In this document: positions 1-10,975 of the stretch, piece by piece
Position numbering within the stretch: the stretch's first letter is position 1
How the letters are laid out: each line of letters begins with the position of its first letter
Source of the DNA: Stropharia rugosoannulata
Lineage: Eukaryota; Basidiomycota; Agaricomycetes; Agaricales; Strophariaceae
Length of the DNA stretch: 64,000 bases
NCBI GenBank assembly: GCA_028532985.1
Contig: JANCIK010000004.1
Coordinates: 1,674,001-1,738,000 of the forward strand
Direction of reading: 5' to 3'
Position numbers and translations under genes: made by a program
The notes under the pieces: model-generated
What the model was told of the DNA's origin: nothing
Databases searched by the model: none
Seen by the model: only the letters and a program-made list of their open reading frames with translations

Positions 1-534
1 ACCGTATCATAGCTATAATGCCATGTGGCATAAAGTCTGGGGCGGAATTCAGTGGCACCGATCTTCAAAGCTAGTATGAAAAGTAATACGGGCACGGCCA
101 TACCTCGGTAGTTTGACGAACCATAAGTCGGAGGGTAACGAAATAGTGGATATACATACCCAACGTGAGAGAAAAGATACGTTGGAGCCCACCAGTCACA
201 TACGGATAGCAGGGCGCGTGCAGAAAGTCAAATGCGGAATGAATTGGACACGGAAGAGATCTGGTTTATCAAGATACATCGGAGTAGGAGGACTGAGCTT
301 TGGAAAGGAGATCAACGAATGACAGGACTCGATAAGGGCTGAAAGCATGTCCAATCCAGGAAAGGTGGATAATCTTCTCGACTTTGCCGCTGGGTGAGCC
401 ATGAGGGATAAAGTTTCAGAAAACGATAGCTGGAGAATGGAGTATTCTGTCATAACTGTGGACATGCAATCACTAGATGTGATATTGCGCAATTTTTGAC
501 CATGGCAAAGACAGATTTATGAGTTGCATTCCTA
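1..534. other. No assignable gene; open minus-strand frame at window edge
   Basis: Downstream of MOG1 and cut by the window edge. A minus-strand frame is open from about 492 to 196 and contains a Pro/Leu-rich stretch, and a plus-strand frame is open from 113 to 322. Neither has a recognisable domain, a clear start context or a splice pattern that extends it. It may be the edge of a further gene lying beyond the window. I assign nothing. Confidence 0.4.
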
Positions 535-1176
535 TTAAGCGAAGAGGCCAAAATCCACGATGCGCAACGAATGAGCAAAGGTGTTGAAGTCTTCTTCGGC
601 CCACCCGACACTAGCATGTTGGGATGTACCCTCGTCAACTGATTCCAGCGGTATGTTGAAAGTCAGAACCATGTCAATCGACTTTGATTCAATGCGGTAG
701 AGAGCCATAAGAATTTCCACCGTATCTGGCGTTGTGTGGTTGAATTTCTTGACCATTTGGGTGCCTTTCAGGATAATGGCAGACGGCGTATCATCTCCTC
801 TGTCATTAGGCATCACATTTACGCTCTGTACGGTTGAAGATAGTGCCGAATTGTCATTGGCTAGCGAATCAAAGTGAAAGCTAGGGTATTGATGAGTTAT
901 GCATATCAGGAACCACTAAAGAAAAAATCTACCGAATTGCGTCATCGTAGTGAGATGGGTCGACGCGCTGCAATATCTCAAGGATTATACTAACGTTAGA
1001 TTGCGTGTATATGAACACTTCCTGTGTGTTAGGCACTTGTCGGAGATCGCTGGAGCATACTATAGTTCAGCTGAGCTGACGAAGTAGGCGTTGAACTGGG
1101 CGCACGAAGCATCTACGAGATCAGCGGGTGTCTGAGCAGTGATAGCACCCCCGAAGAGTTCACGAGTGATTGTCAT
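535..1176 (-). CDS. MOG1: Mog1-family Ran-GTP binding nuclear import factor
   Basis: Three exons (1106-1176, 933-1049, 535-880) join in frame to 177 residues, the usual size for Mog1. The first exon gives MTITRELFGGAITAQTPADL, and the splice creates the family signature DASDLRQVPNTQEVF, where acidic residues precede RQVP. Known role: Mog1 binds Ran/Gsp1, promotes nucleotide release and supports nuclear protein import. The C-terminal exon carries SDxVL-like strands typical of the alpha/beta/alpha sandwich (VLTFNIPLES near residue 140). Both introns (1050-1105 and 881-932) are 50-56 bp with GT..AG ends. The gene starts head-to-head with NDC80, 265 bp away. Identification rests on recognised sequence motifs; start and introns are inferred from frame. 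Confidence 0.88.
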
Positions 1177-1441
1177 TAAAATGGATCAGTGCGGTGCGAC
1201 AAGGAATAGAATGCCAAGTTGAAGAACATTGTGAAATCTGCGTCACGATGATCTTCGATGTACATAATTGCCTCAACCTAGCTCGGGCCCATACATCACA
1301 GGCACGTGCCGCGTCCGAAACGCGTGTGTCACACGTGACAAGGCGCGACATCCACTGTTGAGTCAATGGGCCGTTCAGCGCAGCCTCGACTCGGTCAATC
1401 TTCTTCACTCTGCTTAATCCTCTCAATACCAGGCCGTGGCC
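1177..1441. promoter_or_regulatory. Shared intergenic promoter region MOG1/NDC80
   Basis: This 265-bp gap separates two divergent start codons, so both promoters must lie here. It includes ACACGTGACA and CACGTGCC stretches (E-box-like CACGTG cores at about 1303 and 1332). No canonical TATA box is obvious. Function is inferred from position only. Confidence 0.5.
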
Positions 1442-3761
1442 ATGGACTCGCGGCGGAGGTCATTTATGCACCCAGCGATGGATCCTCTTGCGAATGCAAG
1501 ATCTGGAATCCCTATGCCGTCAACACTCAAGAAGCCATCAAACAATCTTCGCATGTCCTTAGCAGGCCCAGCTCTGCGCGCACCTAATCCTGCAGTTCCT
1601 CCTTCAAACCCCAGACAATCTATGATGCGCTCGCAAAATGTGAACCCCTTGCTTCAAAGCACTACAAAGTCCAACTATGGGAGAACCCCGATGACCAAGT
1701 GAGCGCCTCCTCAGTGGTACAGAATAAGCAGCGCTAACATATTACACAAGCTCGGTTCGACGTGGATCTATGTGGGGAGGGGGGCTTCAGGCCGTGCAGG
1801 GCTCGGGCAGTCAACTACAGAAGGATAATCGTCCGTTGCGCGAACGTCCGTACCAAGCAAAGATGCGCCAGGATGTCCATAGCTACCTTAACGATGCTGG
1901 CTTTGAAATTTCTATGCAACAATTAACCAGCATGCAAGGGAAGGACTATAGGGCCATATTTGACACACTGGTTCTTACTCTTGACCCATTTCATCCATTC
2001 AAAGATGGTGCTCGTTTCGAAGAAGAGTTTCTCCCAGCACTGAGAGCACTGCGCTACCCATTTGTCCACCAGATAGATCCGAAATGGTTAGCAGCAGTGG
2101 CTAGTCCACACTCATGGCCGTATCTACTCGGCGTTCTTCACTGGTTGGTGGAGCTATGTAAGGTGCGGCAGTTCTGTTTTTTTTTAAAAAAATAAAAATA
2201 AAATAAAATAATTGTTCTCAATATCCATCCAGATGAGGAATGATTACTTGGTCAGTGGGCATCCCACTATTCAAGACCCCTCAAATATCCCAGAGGAATT
2301 TGACGACCCTTTCGACCATAAAGCACTTGCTTTTATGTACGATGAGGAAACATACACATCTTGGTTAGACAATCAAGATGATTTTACTGAGAGTAACCAA
2401 ATTATGGAGGAAAGATACCGTTCGTAAAAACATAGTACCTCATGGTATTGAGCTAACACTTTATGGCACAGAGAAGCGGAATGAAAGGATACAAATTGAG
2501 CTGGAAGAGCAGTTAGAAAAACTGAAGAAGGCAGAGGAACAGTATAAGAAGTTAAACGAATCAGCGGTTAGTTCTGCGTTTCTGGCCTCAAAAATACTTT
2601 CTCATCGATACTATAGCCTCTAGTTGGAGATCTCAAGGTCAAAAACGAACAGCTAAAGAAGGACTGCGAAAGGATGAAACTAATACAAGATCGCTTTGAG
2701 AAAAGACGAGACAAAATCCTAGAGCAAATAGCCTTTGAGAAAGCTGAAATAGCTAAAGGAGGTTAGCTATTACTTCATATGGCTGTAGTGCATCTAACCA
2801 CCGTCCCATAGGGGAGCTACTGGAGTCCGTGAAATCTGAACTTGGCAAATTGGAGGAAACTGTCAAGACGCAGAATCTCACACCGGAAGAGGTCATCCGT
2901 ATGAATACTGACCGGGAAACGCTCACGAGAAATTTGGAGGACCTGAAGCAAAAGATCGTCGAAACACACAAAGTTGTCATGTCACTTGAAGTGAAGGTCG
3001 CAAATCGTGCCGCTGCTGTAGAAGAGGCTCTAGACGTCTATACAAAGATGCTCTCGGCCTTAGAACTGTTCCCCAACCCTCCGGAACCATGGCAAGATAT
3101 CGATCTGACATTAGAATTGAATTCGGCCTCGTCTAATCCCCAACAATTACTGCAAGGCCTAGACATCAAGAAAGTTATTAAACCCACTCTCAGCAGCGTG
3201 GCCGAAACCAAACGTCTAGAACGTGCGGCATTAGAAAATGAATCCGTTAAAGTTAACAACGAACTTGATCAGTACACTACGGAGTGCAAAAACCTCGATT
3301 ATGAACTTGTCGAATTGGAGAAGAAAGCAACACACATTAATGAGCAGGCTGATGACCTCCGCGATGTACGTCTCTACAACTATCCCCCAGTATCAACTTT
3401 TGACATTGATATCTTCGCACATAGGCTGCCCAGCAAGAGGCCCAGGTGTCAGGCGCTGAAGCCTCTAGGCTAGAACGCGAGTTGGCCCATGCCAGAACCG
3501 CTGCCATCGCTAACGGTCTTGGTGTGAAGTCACATCTACAGGCGTTGCAATTCAGGTTGGCGCATTTATGTCCACTTTTGATTTGCCCCTGTAAACTTAC
3601 GATATCTGTCCCACAGCTATAAGGAGCAAGTCGAGAAAGTCTCGCGCTTAAAGGAAGATACGGTTCGAGCCATTTTGAAGAATAGTCAAGAAATTGCGAT
3701 GTTCAAACAAGAGGTCTCTCGGCATCTTCAAGAGCTGCGTAATTTCGCAGAAGCCGATTGA
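1442..3761 (+). CDS. NDC80: Kinetochore protein NDC80/HEC1
   Basis: Eight exons (1442-1698, 1751-2162, 2233-2419, 2472-2566, 2617-2761, 2812-3365, 3434-3555, 3617-3761) add to exactly 639 codons, 638 residues, normal for fungal Ndc80. The basic, Ser-rich N-terminal tail (MDSRRRSFMHPAMD) precedes the calponin-homology globular domain (from about RPLRERPYQAKMRQDV to WLVELCK, residues about 110-230). A long coiled coil follows (EELLEQ/KKAEEQ heptads) with the conserved NTDRETLTRNLEDLKQKI segment. Known role: the microtubule-binding subunit of the outer-kinetochore Ndc80 complex with Nuf2, Spc24 and Spc25. The start is the ATG at 1442; a GTG two codons upstream is not used. Intron 2163-2232 contains an A/T homopolymer run. 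Identification is firm; splice sites are read from frame. Confidence 0.95.
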
Positions 3762-5007
3762 CATCTTACGTCCGTTTCTTTTCCTTTCTTTCTTCTACGT
3801 GTTGTTTTGTATAATGTGTAAAATCTTAAGGACCAGGTGTACGAGATACTTAACACCGTAATCTATTCAGGATTGCGTATTTTTAGACCTCTTGTGCTTC
3901 CGGCAGCTAATCCTGGCCGCCAGCGGTGGGAATTATCAACCCCTCGGGAACGGTTCTATGCCAGAACATCGACCCGATGCAGTGATCCATACTCAATCGT
4001 CAAGAATAGTTCTGGGCTATGTGTGCACCATCCTTGGCATTGTGACTGGCAGCTGGTGTATCAGAGGCTCATATTCCCTTGCGGATTGCCAACAGTAACT
4101 CCAGAAAGCTGATCTCAGTATGACTCCCGGTGGGATCTCTCATTCGGTGCTTTGCCCTTGCCTGTGTTTCGGTCTACGGCTGTTCTTCGTGGTCACGATT
4201 TGGTGTCGGCCTCAAATAATTTACTCATCGGGCACCTACGCGCATACTTTGGCGCTATCTCCGTGAGTGTTTTTTACCTATGTGAGCTTCGTTCCACTCA
4301 TCAATGTCACTCGCCATTTCGAACCCATGGGTTCTTCTCAGATGTATTTTTATCTACCTTCCGAATCTGTGGCTTCGGTACATTCAGCACTTTCCAAGCT
4401 TTCGTCGAACAATGCAAAGATGATGTCCACTGCAATGCAAATCCTGTACTGCGTGCATGAAAGAATGCAGGCAAGCGTCTATCCTGCCCGCAATTGATCT
4501 GAATAGGTTTATATCTGTTCCCAGTCTACGACACCATCTAAAGCCGACAAGGACATTCATTGCCAGTACCGTGTTTTCAGTCTGGTACTGTTCTCAAGGC
4601 CGTGAGATATGCAGTATGAAACTGCTGCCTCAGTCTACATTGCCACTTTAAATGACGTTTCGCTCCGTCGGCCTTGGAGATCTGCTATCACATCAATACC
4701 GTTTACCACTACTTCGTAACCGCCTGAGGCACGACTTGTGGTGCAACCTGTGCTTTCGCATGGATCCGATAAGCCGGAACGCCGGAGTCGCAGGAACCGG
4801 GAGGCCAATCCAACCGCCTGTGAGTTTCCTACTGCCTCGGGTCGGTGCCACATTTCATTTTTGGAAAAACCTTCCTATGGAGATTTACAGGTATTATGGT
4901 ATTACACTCCCTGAGACTATCGTATAAAAGTGCACTGCTTGTCAATATTTCCGATTCCCTGCCCCTCCCTTCCGGACTATTATCTCATAGCGGCGCCTCC
5001 CCTCCTG
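3762..5007. other. 1.2-kb stretch with no convincing gene
   Basis: Several plus-strand frames of 60-100 codons overlap (3837-4112, 4152-4460, 4267-4497, 4457-4651, 4652-4927), but none begins with a family motif and I cannot splice them into one reading frame. Base composition is coding-like rather than AT-rich, so it may hold a decayed gene or long leader and promoter DNA for the membrane protein that starts at 5008. A minus-strand frame at 4635-4853 is likewise featureless. Confidence 0.45.
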
Positions 5008-7166
5008 ATGTCTGACCAACTCAAAGGTATTCCTCAGACGCCCATGGATCCCGAAAAGGGGACACTCGATCCTCTCCCTGTACAATTACAAGATGCCAAA
5101 ACAGCGCTCGAGGCTTTCCCCCCCTCTAAGGAAAAAGATTCAGCAGTCGTGACAACCACCAAGGAAGTTGTCGTCGCAGCTAAGCCTAAGCCTGCGCCGA
5201 AGCCAAAGAAAAAGGTTTCGAAATGGATTCTGTGGAAAATCTGGTTTAACACGTACAGGTCTGTGCTGTTCACATTTTTCTCATGAATGCGTGGACCGAG
5301 CTTTTGGCTCTAGGAAATTCTTCACCTTCACCTTCTCAATTAACATGATTGGTCTGGCTCTGGCTGCCTCAGGACACTGGCCTTACGGGGCGAAGTACTG
5401 CGGTGCCATCGTCGTCGCAAATTTCAACTTTGCCATCTTGATGCGGAATGAAGTTTTTGGTCGTTTGCTCTATCTGTTTGTCAACACTTTCTTCGCCAAG
5501 GTAAGATGCTTGCTGTGATTTTCTTGACATGTGTCTAAATAGCATTTAGTGGCCTCCTCTATGGTTCCGACTCGGTTGCACTTCCGTTCTTCAAGTAAGT
5601 CATTAATGACGTTTGTTACAAATCAATATTCATTAATGTTGCATAGCATCTGGGCGGTATTCACAGTGGATGTGCTCTTTCGGGTGTGCTTTGGCTTCTT
5701 TACAAGGTTATCAACAATTTCCGCCATATGGATGTCACCCATGATGCCGTTCTCGTTATGGGAGTTGTTACCAACATTGCTGTTATGGTCAGTGCTCTCA
5801 GCGCCTTCCCCTGGGTCCGCAATACCCATCACAAGTGAGTAACCGTTTGATTTTTATTTTTTGAACCGCAGTAACCTGTCTTTGACAGCGTCTTTGAGCG
5901 TCATCATCGCTTTGTCGGTTGGCTTGGTCTCATCTGCACCTGGACGTTCGTCATCCTCGGGGACACATATAACCCGGTTACTCGCTCATGGGACCTGAAC
6001 GGCGTCGCGCTTGTCCGCCACCAAGACTTCTGGTTTACCATGGGAATGACTGTCTTGTAAGGTGTTATCGGTACAAACGGTACAAAAGCGCTCACGGCTA
6101 ATTTTAGCATCGCTCTCCCTTGGTGCTTTGTTCGAGAAGTACCGGTCGACATTGAGTTGGTAAGCGGAACCCCATAGAGAACATTTCAGACCCAAACTTA
6201 ATGGCCCTCAATAGCCGTCCTCCAAGGTCGCTATCATTCGGTTCAAGCGTGGAATGCAACAAGGACTCCTGGCTCGTATCAGCCGCTCGTCGATCATGGA
6301 ATACCACGCCTTCGGTATCATTTCGTGAGTGAGAATTCACCCTTCATTTCTATATTCTCATATAATTTCCTACAGTGAGAGCCCACACGCCAAACACCAC
6401 TTCCTGATCGCAGGTGTTCAGGGCGACTTTACGCGCAGCCTCGTCACCGACCCGCCGAAGACTCTATGGACGCGTGAGCTTAAGGTAAAATAGTTGACTT
6501 TTGCCGAGCTTCTACGTAGACTGACCCGCTGGTTCACGCAGTTTGCTGGTGTCTCAAATACGTCGACTCTGTACAAGCGTGGCATCCGCATTTGCACTGG
6601 AACCGGTATTGGCGCAGCCCTCTCCACGTGTCTCCAATCACCATACTGGTAAGTTCTTGGACGTTTACTTGATTTGGAGGGTGTGGGAGGCTGACTGGCT
6701 TGTGTATAGGTATCTGATATGGATCGGTGAGATGCGCCGTAGAGTGCGCAGTCAATCTAAAACTGACAGTTCTTCTCAAGGTTCTGAGCAAGAAAAGACT
6801 TTTGGTCCTACTATTAGCGGTCTGATCCACAAGCATATCGGCCCCGAGCGTCTGCTTCTCTGGGACAGCAAAGCCAGAGGCGGTCGTCCAGACTCGATGA
6901 AAATTTTGAAGGAGGCATACTCGTACTGGGACGCTGAAGGTGGGTAGTACCTGATAATTTGTCGACTTGGCCTGTACGCCGACGACGCCATCGCTTACGT
7001 TTTGTGTGCAGTTGTCTTCATCACGTCAAACTACATTGGAAACTCTGAGATTATGGAGGGGTGCAAAGAGGCGGGCATCCCTTGCTTCGGCACGCTGTGG
7101 GACTTCGTAAGTCGTTGGCATGTTATCTTCCTGATTCCACAGTATCTCACCGCCGAAATCTAGTGA
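5008..7166 (+). CDS. TmpA/NPS12-like polytopic membrane protein with reductase-like C-terminal domain
   Basis: A Pro/Lys-rich cytosolic N-terminus (PKPAPKPKKKVSKW, about residue 70) leads into several hydrophobic segments (INMIGLALAAS, LLYLFVNTFFAK, HLGGIHSGCALSGVLWLLYK, VLVMGVVTNIAVMVSAL, GWLGLICTWTFVILG). A soluble domain follows with YHAFGIIS, CTGTGIGAALS and FGPTISGLIHKHIGPERLL, resembling FAD/NAD-binding oxidoreductase modules. The whole resembles the fungal family often annotated as the membrane region of NPS12-like or TmpA-like proteins; TmpA of Aspergillus is linked to sporulation signalling, and any such role here is inference. About eight or nine short introns are needed. The protein appears to end GTLWDF, with the stop codon alone in a last exon after an intron at 7107-7163; reading through that intron adds 18 residues and stops at 7163. 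The start is the ATG before SDQLKGIPQTP. Confidence 0.72.
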
Positions 7167-7675
7167 GAGGTATAAGCCTGTTCCAGCCCCATCCCCATAT
7201 CTGCATATTTAACGACGTCGTGTGATAATCAGAGTCCTGCTCATTTTGGCAATAGATTTCAGTCTCCACATACTTTACATTACCTTACATCGACTTTTGG
7301 ATGCCACACTGTATCAATATTAGTCTCACAGTGCCAAAATATATTCAATTTAAACTGCGTAACTGCGTAGGCTGCTCTTGTCCGCGTGCTATATGCTCCC
7401 CCGGCTATGTTTGAAATGTGTGATTTTGTGTTAAAATAATCTCACACAGATCTAGTCGGTGGAGGACAACTGGAGACAATTGGCTGGCTGCGGTTTGCGT
7501 ACTGGACGAGGTACGACGCAGTCTACTGGACGCGTGGACTGCAAATTGTAGCGGTCATCGGGTTGCATGGATTGCGTCAATGGAACAATGCATGCAACCT
7601 TGACGGCTGACGGGTCAAATTCTCAATGACGAGGCCGGAGCCGGATGATGTATGCCAACGGAATCATATTTCAGG
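7167..7675. other. Intergenic, convergent 3' ends
   Basis: Lies between the 3' ends of two convergent genes. I see AT-rich 3' UTR-like sequence at about 7200-7450 and nothing resembling a gene or structured RNA. Confidence 0.5.
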
Positions 7676-9014
7676 CTATGTGTCCAGAGTAGTGGTACAA
7701 GCGGGGGTCATGGGCTCTCGAGGGACGACATCCTCCAAAATCTGACCGTGCTTTCCCATCCATCTCCATCGGCGGCCTGGATATATCGTCGTGTTCGGCA
7801 CGAGGCGCACACCCCGACGTGCCAGCTCGGTAACAATCCTGGCTATGTTGCGGGTATCCTGCGTCCAAGTAATAACCGAGTCAGTTCTAACTCCACGCTC
7901 TAAAGAGGGACAAAATCAGAATGGAGCAGAATTCAACTGACATCAATGCCACTGTGTTGTCGCCCTTGGAAAGCCGGTAGGTCGAGAAGCTTTAACTGCG
8001 CGGATATGTTCAGCGGGGTCCTGATCTTGGTTGCGGCCTGGATGACAGCGTGACTGCGGGTCAGCACGAAATCGCAGATGAGTGGCACGGGCAGGCCAAA
8101 ATTACTGACATGGGGGTGAACCTGGCCTGTTTGGGCGATTCTCCACTGTGCGACTGTGGACCGCACGTCTAGAACATCGCCGCGGATCCAGTCAGGCATG
8201 GTGAGCTGCGGGACGCGGGGGTTATCAGAGGGAAACGGGTTCCCGCGAACAAGAGAGAGTATACCTGGGATATAAAGCACTGCTTTACAAAGAAATCGCG
8301 GATGTCCCAGGGCCCGTCGCTGCACCAGCAGAAGCGCTTTAGGCGTTTCTTGGTAGCGGGGTCCACGAGCCCGTTCTTTACCAGGAAGGCCTCGAGCTGT
8401 GAGAGCGCTTCCGAAAAACGTGGAGCGGCATCGACCTGGTCCTGTAAGTATGCGGCGTGATAAGAAAGGACATGCATTTATAGCACGGAGATGAGTGGAC
8501 GCGCCTGGGTGATGCCCGTGAGCTGGGTGCAGAAGGCGGAGAGGGTGGGGCGCCAGGTGGGCCGGACAAAGGTCCTAAATTCGTCGACAGGTTCGAGGAC
8601 AGTCGCGGTGGTATCTGCCGCGCGATCTTTCCACTGCAGCAGCCGGACGGGGAATTCCTGCAGGCACGGTCAGTCAGGGTGGCGGCGGACTATGATGTCA
8701 CGCACGATGATTTCGTTCGGGTAGTCGAAATCTGTGCCGAGCTCGCAGGTGCCCTCGAGGTCGAGGACGAGAAAGGCGTCGTAGGGCTGGGTGGTCCTGG
8801 GGCGTGCGGGGGGCTGGGCGGGCTTCTTGGGCTTGGAGCCGCGGGCAGGCTTGTGGTAGCGCGTCTTTCGGGGGCGGCGGACGGGGAGGGGCTGCTGGTC
8901 GGGAAGGGGGGCGTCCTGGGTGCGGCGGGGAGGGACGAGGCCGGAGATGAGGGAAAGGATGGCGGCGGGGTCCTGGGGAGGCTGGGGACGGGCGGGGCGG
9001 TTGTATGCGCTCAT
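7676..9014 (-). CDS. ERI1: ERI1-like DEDDh 3'-5' exoribonuclease
   Basis: Six exons (8706-9014, 8505-8657, 8265-8441, 8122-8205, 7942-7995, 7676-7858) each have a length divisible by three, so all introns are phase 0; the product is 319 residues. Exonuclease motifs are clear: motif I FLVLDLEGTCE (catalytic D and E, about residue 80), EFPVRLLQWKD, motif II CSDGPWDIRDF, and HSGID/DTRNIARIV around motif III (His and Asp). A Pro/Arg-rich N-terminus precedes them. Known role of the family: trimming of histone mRNA, 5.8S rRNA and small RNAs. The intron between LTGITQ and DQVDAAP must start with GC (GCGCGT at 8499-8504, written on the minus strand) to keep frame. An in-frame ATG at 9134 would add 40 hydrophobic residues; I prefer MSAYNRPARP at 9014. 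Confidence 0.87.
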
Positions 9015-9202
9015 GAGGCAGGCGGCGAGCATGATGAGGGCGCAGGACAGCCAGTGGGCAGACAGCTGGTCCAGCACCTCGACGGCTCCCATATCCAACC
9101 GCACATCGCCCATCCTGCCGCTGCCCCATTCCACCTGCTAATCCGCAAAGAGCACGTGATCCCATTTATTATTTTCCACACCCCGGCCCTCTCTTTCCCC
9201 TC
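9015..9202. promoter_or_regulatory. Shared promoter region ERI1/CMS1
   Basis: Gap of 188 bp (68 bp if ERI1 starts at 9134) between divergent starts, ending in the pyrimidine-rich leader CCCTCTCTTTCCCCTC just before the CMS1 ATG. Assigned by position. Confidence 0.45.
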
Positions 9203-10330
9203 ATGATCCACCGCGGCGACGACCTCGACGACGACTTTGTCGCAGACGACTCCGTCGCCCTCTCCGGCGACGAGGACGCTGACCCCGTCCCCCTCGACGA
9301 GGAGGACGTCTTCCTCCACGACGACGATGACGACGACCAGCCTGATGGCAATCAATCTCCGCAGCCTGACACAGATGCAACAGCCGCCGCAAAGAAGCGC
9401 AAAAGGCGCGAAAAGGACAAGGAGCGCAAGGCAAAGGTCCGTCAGCCGCTGTCCTCTGCCACCTGCCACTGCTAATGCTGCCTGCGTTTGCAGAAGAGAA
9501 AGCTAGCTGAGCCCGCCCACTCAGTCCAGGTCGCCGCCCAATCCCCGTCTGACCTCGCCTCGTATCTGGCCTCGGTGCAGGCCAAGGCGTTTCCAAAGCT
9601 CTCCCCCCTCGAACTCGAGGACCGCAGTATACCAGGTGGGTCGCCCCGCACTCTCCCCCAAACTTCACTCTCATGTTAACGCCCAGACAGCCTCATCCAT
9701 CGCCGACACGACCTCATGGACTGGACCACGGACAGCGGACCATCTGGTGCAATTTATAATCAACGGTTGGCATTTTGTCTAATCACCCGGACACAGCGGA
9801 CTTAACGACGCTTATGCACCAGCTCTTCCTAATCTCCAGACACGCCTTTCACAAAAGTCAAAGTCGAATGGCGCGCCAACCCTGCTATATATAGCCAGCG
9901 CTGCACTGCGCGTCGCGGACATCACCCGTGTGCTTAAAAACAAGAAGCTCCAGGGCGACAAAGGCGCAGAGGTCGCAAAGCTCTTCGCCAAGCACTTCAA
10001 GCTTGAGGAACACGTCTCATATCTGAAGAAAACCAAGATTGGTTCGGCCGTCGGCACCCCCGGTAGATTAGGCAAATTGCTCGCTGACACGGGTACGCAC
10101 GGATGGTTTATGTCACCTTTGGCCATGCTAATGACTGACGCATCGTCACAGACGCTCTCAGTGTTTCTGCCCTCTCCCATATCATTCTCGACGTGTCATA
10201 TCAAGACGCCAAAACGCGGACTCTGCTGGATATCCCGGAGACGAGGGACGAGCTGTTTAAGATGGTTTTGGCCAATGGGCCAGTGCTCAAGGGCATTAGG
10301 GAGGGTAAGATACAGGTCGTCCTGTTTTGA
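9203..10330 (+). CDS. CMS1: Cms1-family ribosome small-subunit biogenesis protein
   Basis: Five exons (9203-9436, 9494-9635, 9687-9765, 9797-10092, 10152-10330) give 309 residues. The N-terminus is strongly acidic (DDLDDDFVADD, DDDDDDQPDG) and is followed by a basic nuclear-type stretch (KKRKRREKDKERKAK, about residue 65). The folded core has LIYIASAALRVADITRVL-like and GTPGRLGKLLADTDALS motifs, the latter recalling a DEAD-box helicase motif but without a helicase core, as is typical of the Cms1 family. The conserved end reads SHIILDVSYQDAK. Known role: component of the 90S pre-ribosome; yeast Cms1 is also reported with Mcm10. It starts head-to-head with the ERI1-like gene and ends 37 bp before the convergent MRPL31 stop. 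Confidence 0.85.
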
Positions 10331-10367
10331 TTATAGCTGTCGTAGTAAAATACATAGAGTAGATTTT

Positions 10368-10838
10368 AAAAGCCCTTGGGGTTTACCCGCAGTGTCAACT
10401 GGACCCAGCGTAAGCCGTCGCATAAGAAGAAGGTAACAAGAACATACCCTTGTCCACTTGGGAACCTTGTGAATACCCTTTCGGTAGCCTCTTGCATGAG
10501 GACTGAATACAGTGTACTTGTCTCGGGGGTGCATCTCGTGTTCTTTGGGCAGTTCCAGTGCTTTGACCTACAAGCTACATAAATGCCACTGCTGTCAAAA
10601 TAATAAAGCAGGGACTCACCAGAGAAGCCGTCTCCACCCCACTCGCCCGTACAGCCTCAATAACAGCGTCGACCTTCTTGAGCCTGGCCCGGGCATTGGC
10701 CTTGCGTGTCACTGACAATTTCCATGGCGTCTTCCTGCACAAGCGGGTAAGTTGTTACAGAGTAAGTGCATGCAAGAATGGAGCTAACCAGAGGAGACCG
10801 CCGAGATTCACATTGGTGGCTCTGAACGCGCCGAACAT
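10368..10838 (-). CDS. MRPL31: Mitochondrial large-subunit ribosomal protein MRPL31 (mL60)
   Basis: Four short exons join to a protein of about 105 residues. It begins [20 protein letters not shown], continues with [19 protein letters not shown] and [20 protein letters not shown], and ends [13 protein letters not shown]. This matches fungal mL60/MRPL31 over its length. It is basic and short, as expected for a mitoribosomal protein with an N-terminal import region. Introns have GT..AG ends (for example GTATGTT after KWTR and GTGAGT after ETASL). It is convergent with CMS1 and divergent from SF3A1. Confidence 0.88.
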
Positions 10839-10975
10839 GACTGGGGGGCGGAGGTGGGCAGACGAGGGAAGAAGGGAGCAAAGATATTCACCGTGAGAAA
10901 ATGTATTGGCGCGTACTGTTTGCATCCGTCACACCACCCTTCAGGCTCTTCCTTTAACTGTAACGACCATTGACC
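10839..10975. promoter_or_regulatory. Shared promoter region MRPL31/SF3A1
   Basis: A 137-bp gap between divergent ATGs. It contains a purine-rich block near 10845-10880 and a pyrimidine stretch (CTCTTCCTTTAA) near 10947. The promoter role is inferred from position. Confidence 0.45.

Noticed and set aside
7107..7142. 36-bp intron at the end of the TmpA-like gene
   Set aside because: Too short for a spliceosomal intron; the AG at 7163 gives a 57-bp intron and the family C-terminus.
8679..9206. 175-codon Gly-rich plus-strand frame
   Set aside because: Antisense shadow of the Pro/Arg-rich ERI1 N-terminus in GC-rich DNA where stops are rare.
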